This document shows positions 62,612 to 64,000 of a stretch of 64,000 bases of DNA, piece after piece. Both the position numbers and the translations under genes were made by a program. The stretch covers positions 1-64,000 of the forward strand of contig NZ_SCHN01000020.1 of NCBI RefSeq assembly GCF_004120195.1, in the 5' to 3' direction. Numbering within the stretch: the first letter of the stretch is position 1; each line of letters opens with the position of its first letter. Under the pieces are notes generated by a model. The model ran no database searches and was not told the origin of the DNA. It saw only the letters and a program-made list of their open reading frames with translations. This DNA is from Enterovibrio baiacu. GTDB taxonomy: Bacteria > Pseudomonadota > Gammaproteobacteria > Enterobacterales > Vibrionaceae.

Positions 62612-62932
62612 ATGGTTGTACAGCAAAGAATCGAACAAAAACTGGCCGCAGCATTTTCTCCTGTGTTTTTAGATGTGATCAATGAAAGTCACATGCACAA
62701 TGTTCCAGCAGGATCAGAAAGCCATTTCAAAGTAACGGTTGTTACGCAGGGCTTTGAAGGGAAACGATTACTGGCAAGACACCGTTCGGTTAACCAAGCA
62801 CTCGCGGATGAGTTGAAAAATGATATCCATGCTTTGGCAATTCATACATATACTGAAAGCGAGTGGCACGAATTAAATGGGCAATCCCCAGTTTCTCCTC
62901 CATGCCACGGCGGGTCAAAACTAGACCAGTAA
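62612..62932 (+). CDS. bolA: BolA-family protein
   Basis: 106 residues with the BolA core including [16 protein letters not shown] and the helix-turn-helix-like RHRSVNQAL. BolA acts with monothiol glutaredoxins in Fe-S handling and influences cell shape and biofilm genes. The tail after residue 90 is Pro/Gly-rich and contains a cysteine. Confidence 0.94.
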   Translation: MVVQQRIEQKLAAAFSPVFLDVINESHMHNVPAGSESHFKVTVVTQGFEGKRLLARHRSVNQALADELKNDIHALAIHTYTESEWHELNGQSPVSPPCHGGSKLDQ

Positions 62933-62947
62933 GATTGAACAATATTC

Positions 62948-62975
62948 AAGGCTGTTAGCATAAACGGCCTTTTTA
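62948..62975 (+). terminator. terminator of bolA
   Basis: AAGGCTGTT pairs with AACGGCCTT (one G-T pair), followed by TTTATT. Confidence 0.75.
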
Positions 62976-63435
62976 TTGGTAAAAGTAAAAAATGCATAAC
63001 GCGCAGTTAACAACTTGAATGAAAAATTCTGCGAAGTGAAATGTAAGTGAGCAAATGTTAAAGATTTACGTGTCGACGAAACACGATATGCATGCATAAA
63101 CATTTTTACAGTTTGTTACGCTTGTAACACTCTTTAAACAACGTTTTTGCATGCCGATTTGTGCACTTGCTCATACTTATCAATCAGAATTGGCGATAGT
63201 TTGCTCAGTTGCCGAAAATTCAAGGTGTATCACGGTGATTGCCGTGGAATAGCGACTTTGGTTGATGGTAGAATCCACCGCTTGAAAACTAGCCCGACGC
63301 TGAAAAATGTTGCGGGTTAGTCATTTGGAAGTTGCGAAGGTTGAATGATTTCGTTGTTCAGCCAGACAGTGGAAAGTCGTGTATTAACTGCGCAATAACA
63401 GAATTCTTTTTCCCGTTAATGTAGTGCAAGTGCGT
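62976..63435. other. long leader region of the nqr operon
   Basis: 460 bases without a gene. It holds a perfect inverted repeat TGTTAC-N4-GTAACA (63114-63129), a -10-like TAGAAT (63269-63274) and a hairpin ACTAGCCCG / CGGGTTAGT (63288-63296 with 63313-63321). The nqr transcript probably starts near 63280 with a leader of about 150 bases. Confidence 0.5.
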
Positions 63436-64000
63436 ATGATTACAATAAAAAAGGGTTTGGATATCCCCATTTCAGGGACTCCTACTCAGGTGATTAATGA
63501 TGGCCCAGCCATCAAAAAAGTCGCCTTGCTTGGCGAAGAGTACGTTGGCATGCGTCCAACAATGCATGTTCGCGTTGGAGATGTAGTAAAGAAAGGTCAG
63601 ATTCTTTTTGAAGACAAAAAGAACGCTGGCGTTAAATTTACTGCACCTGCAGCAGGTACTGTGGTTGAAGTAAACCGCGGTGCGAAACGTGTTCTTCAGT
63701 CGGTTGTCATTGAAGTAGAAGGCAACGAGCAAGTCACTTTCAATAAGTACGAAGCCTCTGAAATTGCAGGCCTAGATCGTCAAGTTGTTGTAGAACAGCT
63801 TGTTGAGTCTGGTGCTTGGACAGCGCTTCGAACCCGTCCATTCAGCAAAAGCCCGGCAGTAGATGCGAAGGCTGCAGCTGTATTCGTTACAGCAATTGAT
63901 ACTAACCCTTTGGCTGCAAATCCAGAGCAAATTATCAATGAGCAGCAAGAAGCATTCGTTGCTGGTTTGGATGTTCTTTCACGTCTAACTGACAATAAAG
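63436..64000 (+). CDS. nqrA: Na+-translocating NADH:quinone reductase subunit A (partial, cut by window end)
   Basis: The first 188 residues are present. The start [19 protein letters not shown] and [20 protein letters not shown] are characteristic of NqrA. A GTG six bases upstream is in frame but less likely. The subunit belongs to the six-subunit Na+-NQR that builds the sodium gradient used by PomAB. The rest of nqrA and the other nqr genes should follow outside the window. Confidence 0.96.
   Translation, partial: MITIKKGLDIPISGTPTQVINDGPAIKKVALLGEEYVGMRPTMHVRVGDVVKKGQILFEDKKNAGVKFTAPAAGTVVEVNRGAKRVLQSVVIEVEGNEQVTFNKYEASEIAGLDRQVVVEQLVESGAWTALRTRPFSKSPAVDAKAAAVFVTAIDTNPLAANPEQIINEQQEAFVAGLDVLSRLTDNK

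Overview
The window is a 64 kb piece of a gammaproteobacterial chromosome. It most resembles the family Vibrionaceae. Evidence for this is a sodium-driven flagellar stator pair (pomA-pomB), a Na+-translocating NADH:quinone reductase operon starting at the right edge (nqrA), an OmpK/Tsx-type outer-membrane channel, and a gene order from suhB to guaA that is shared with Escherichia coli and vibrios. A genus such as Grimontia, Enterovibrio or a close relative is possible, but that is inference only. I see no tRNA, rRNA, prophage, insertion sequence transposase or CRISPR array.

Layout. 1-24.5 kb is a conserved housekeeping block: suhB, trmJ, the complete iron-sulfur operon iscRSUA-hscBA-fdx-iscX, pepB, ndk, rlmN, pilW-rodZ-ispG-hisS-yfgM-bamB-der, a small zinc-ribbon gene, xseA on the other strand, and guaB-guaA. 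24.5-32.4 kb is an accessory block inserted between guaA and tadA, which lie closer together in E. coli. It holds a 725-residue RTX-repeat secreted protein without a visible secretion system, an AbgT-family transporter, and a glutathione-dependent formaldehyde detoxification pair (adhC-fghA) with a divergent LysR regulator. 32.4-42.7 kb carries tadA, a 53-residue basic protein of unknown role, mltF, purL, a GNAT-like protein, glnB, a YitT-family membrane protein and glyA. 42.7-48.9 kb is the nrdR-ribD-ribE-ribBA-ribH-nusB-thiL-pgpA cluster for riboflavin, thiamine phosphorylation and phospholipid metabolism. 49-57 kb holds dxs-ispA-xseB, pomA-pomB, thiI and yajL-panE. 57-64 kb holds ompK, ampG, a hypothetical gene, ppiA-type cyclophilin, yajG, rlmG, bolA and the start of nqrA.

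How the parts work together. Fe-S assembly (isc) supplies enzymes also encoded here (rlmN, ispG). dxs, ispG and ispA are three isoprenoid steps. guaB, guaA, purL, glyA and the nucleoside channel gene share PurR-like operator sequences, suggesting one purine regulon. iscR is preceded by two abutting IscR type-1-like sites, the classical autoregulation arrangement. RibBA keeps its RibB half, but its GTP cyclohydrolase II half lacks the zinc and catalytic motifs.

Non-coding points of interest: two different 7-bp tandem repeats (10 copies at 1-70 and 9 copies at 55606-55668), a pair of TATACC-ended inverted-repeat elements (9753-9837 and 46216-46262), a 17-bp stem hairpin in the glyA leader, and a 30-bp palindrome in front of der. 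The clearest candidates for something undescribed are the cysteine-bearing orphan RTX protein with its inserted beta-sandwich-like domain, and the 53-residue basic protein that overlaps tadA tail to tail. I do not see a clearly novel multi-gene system.
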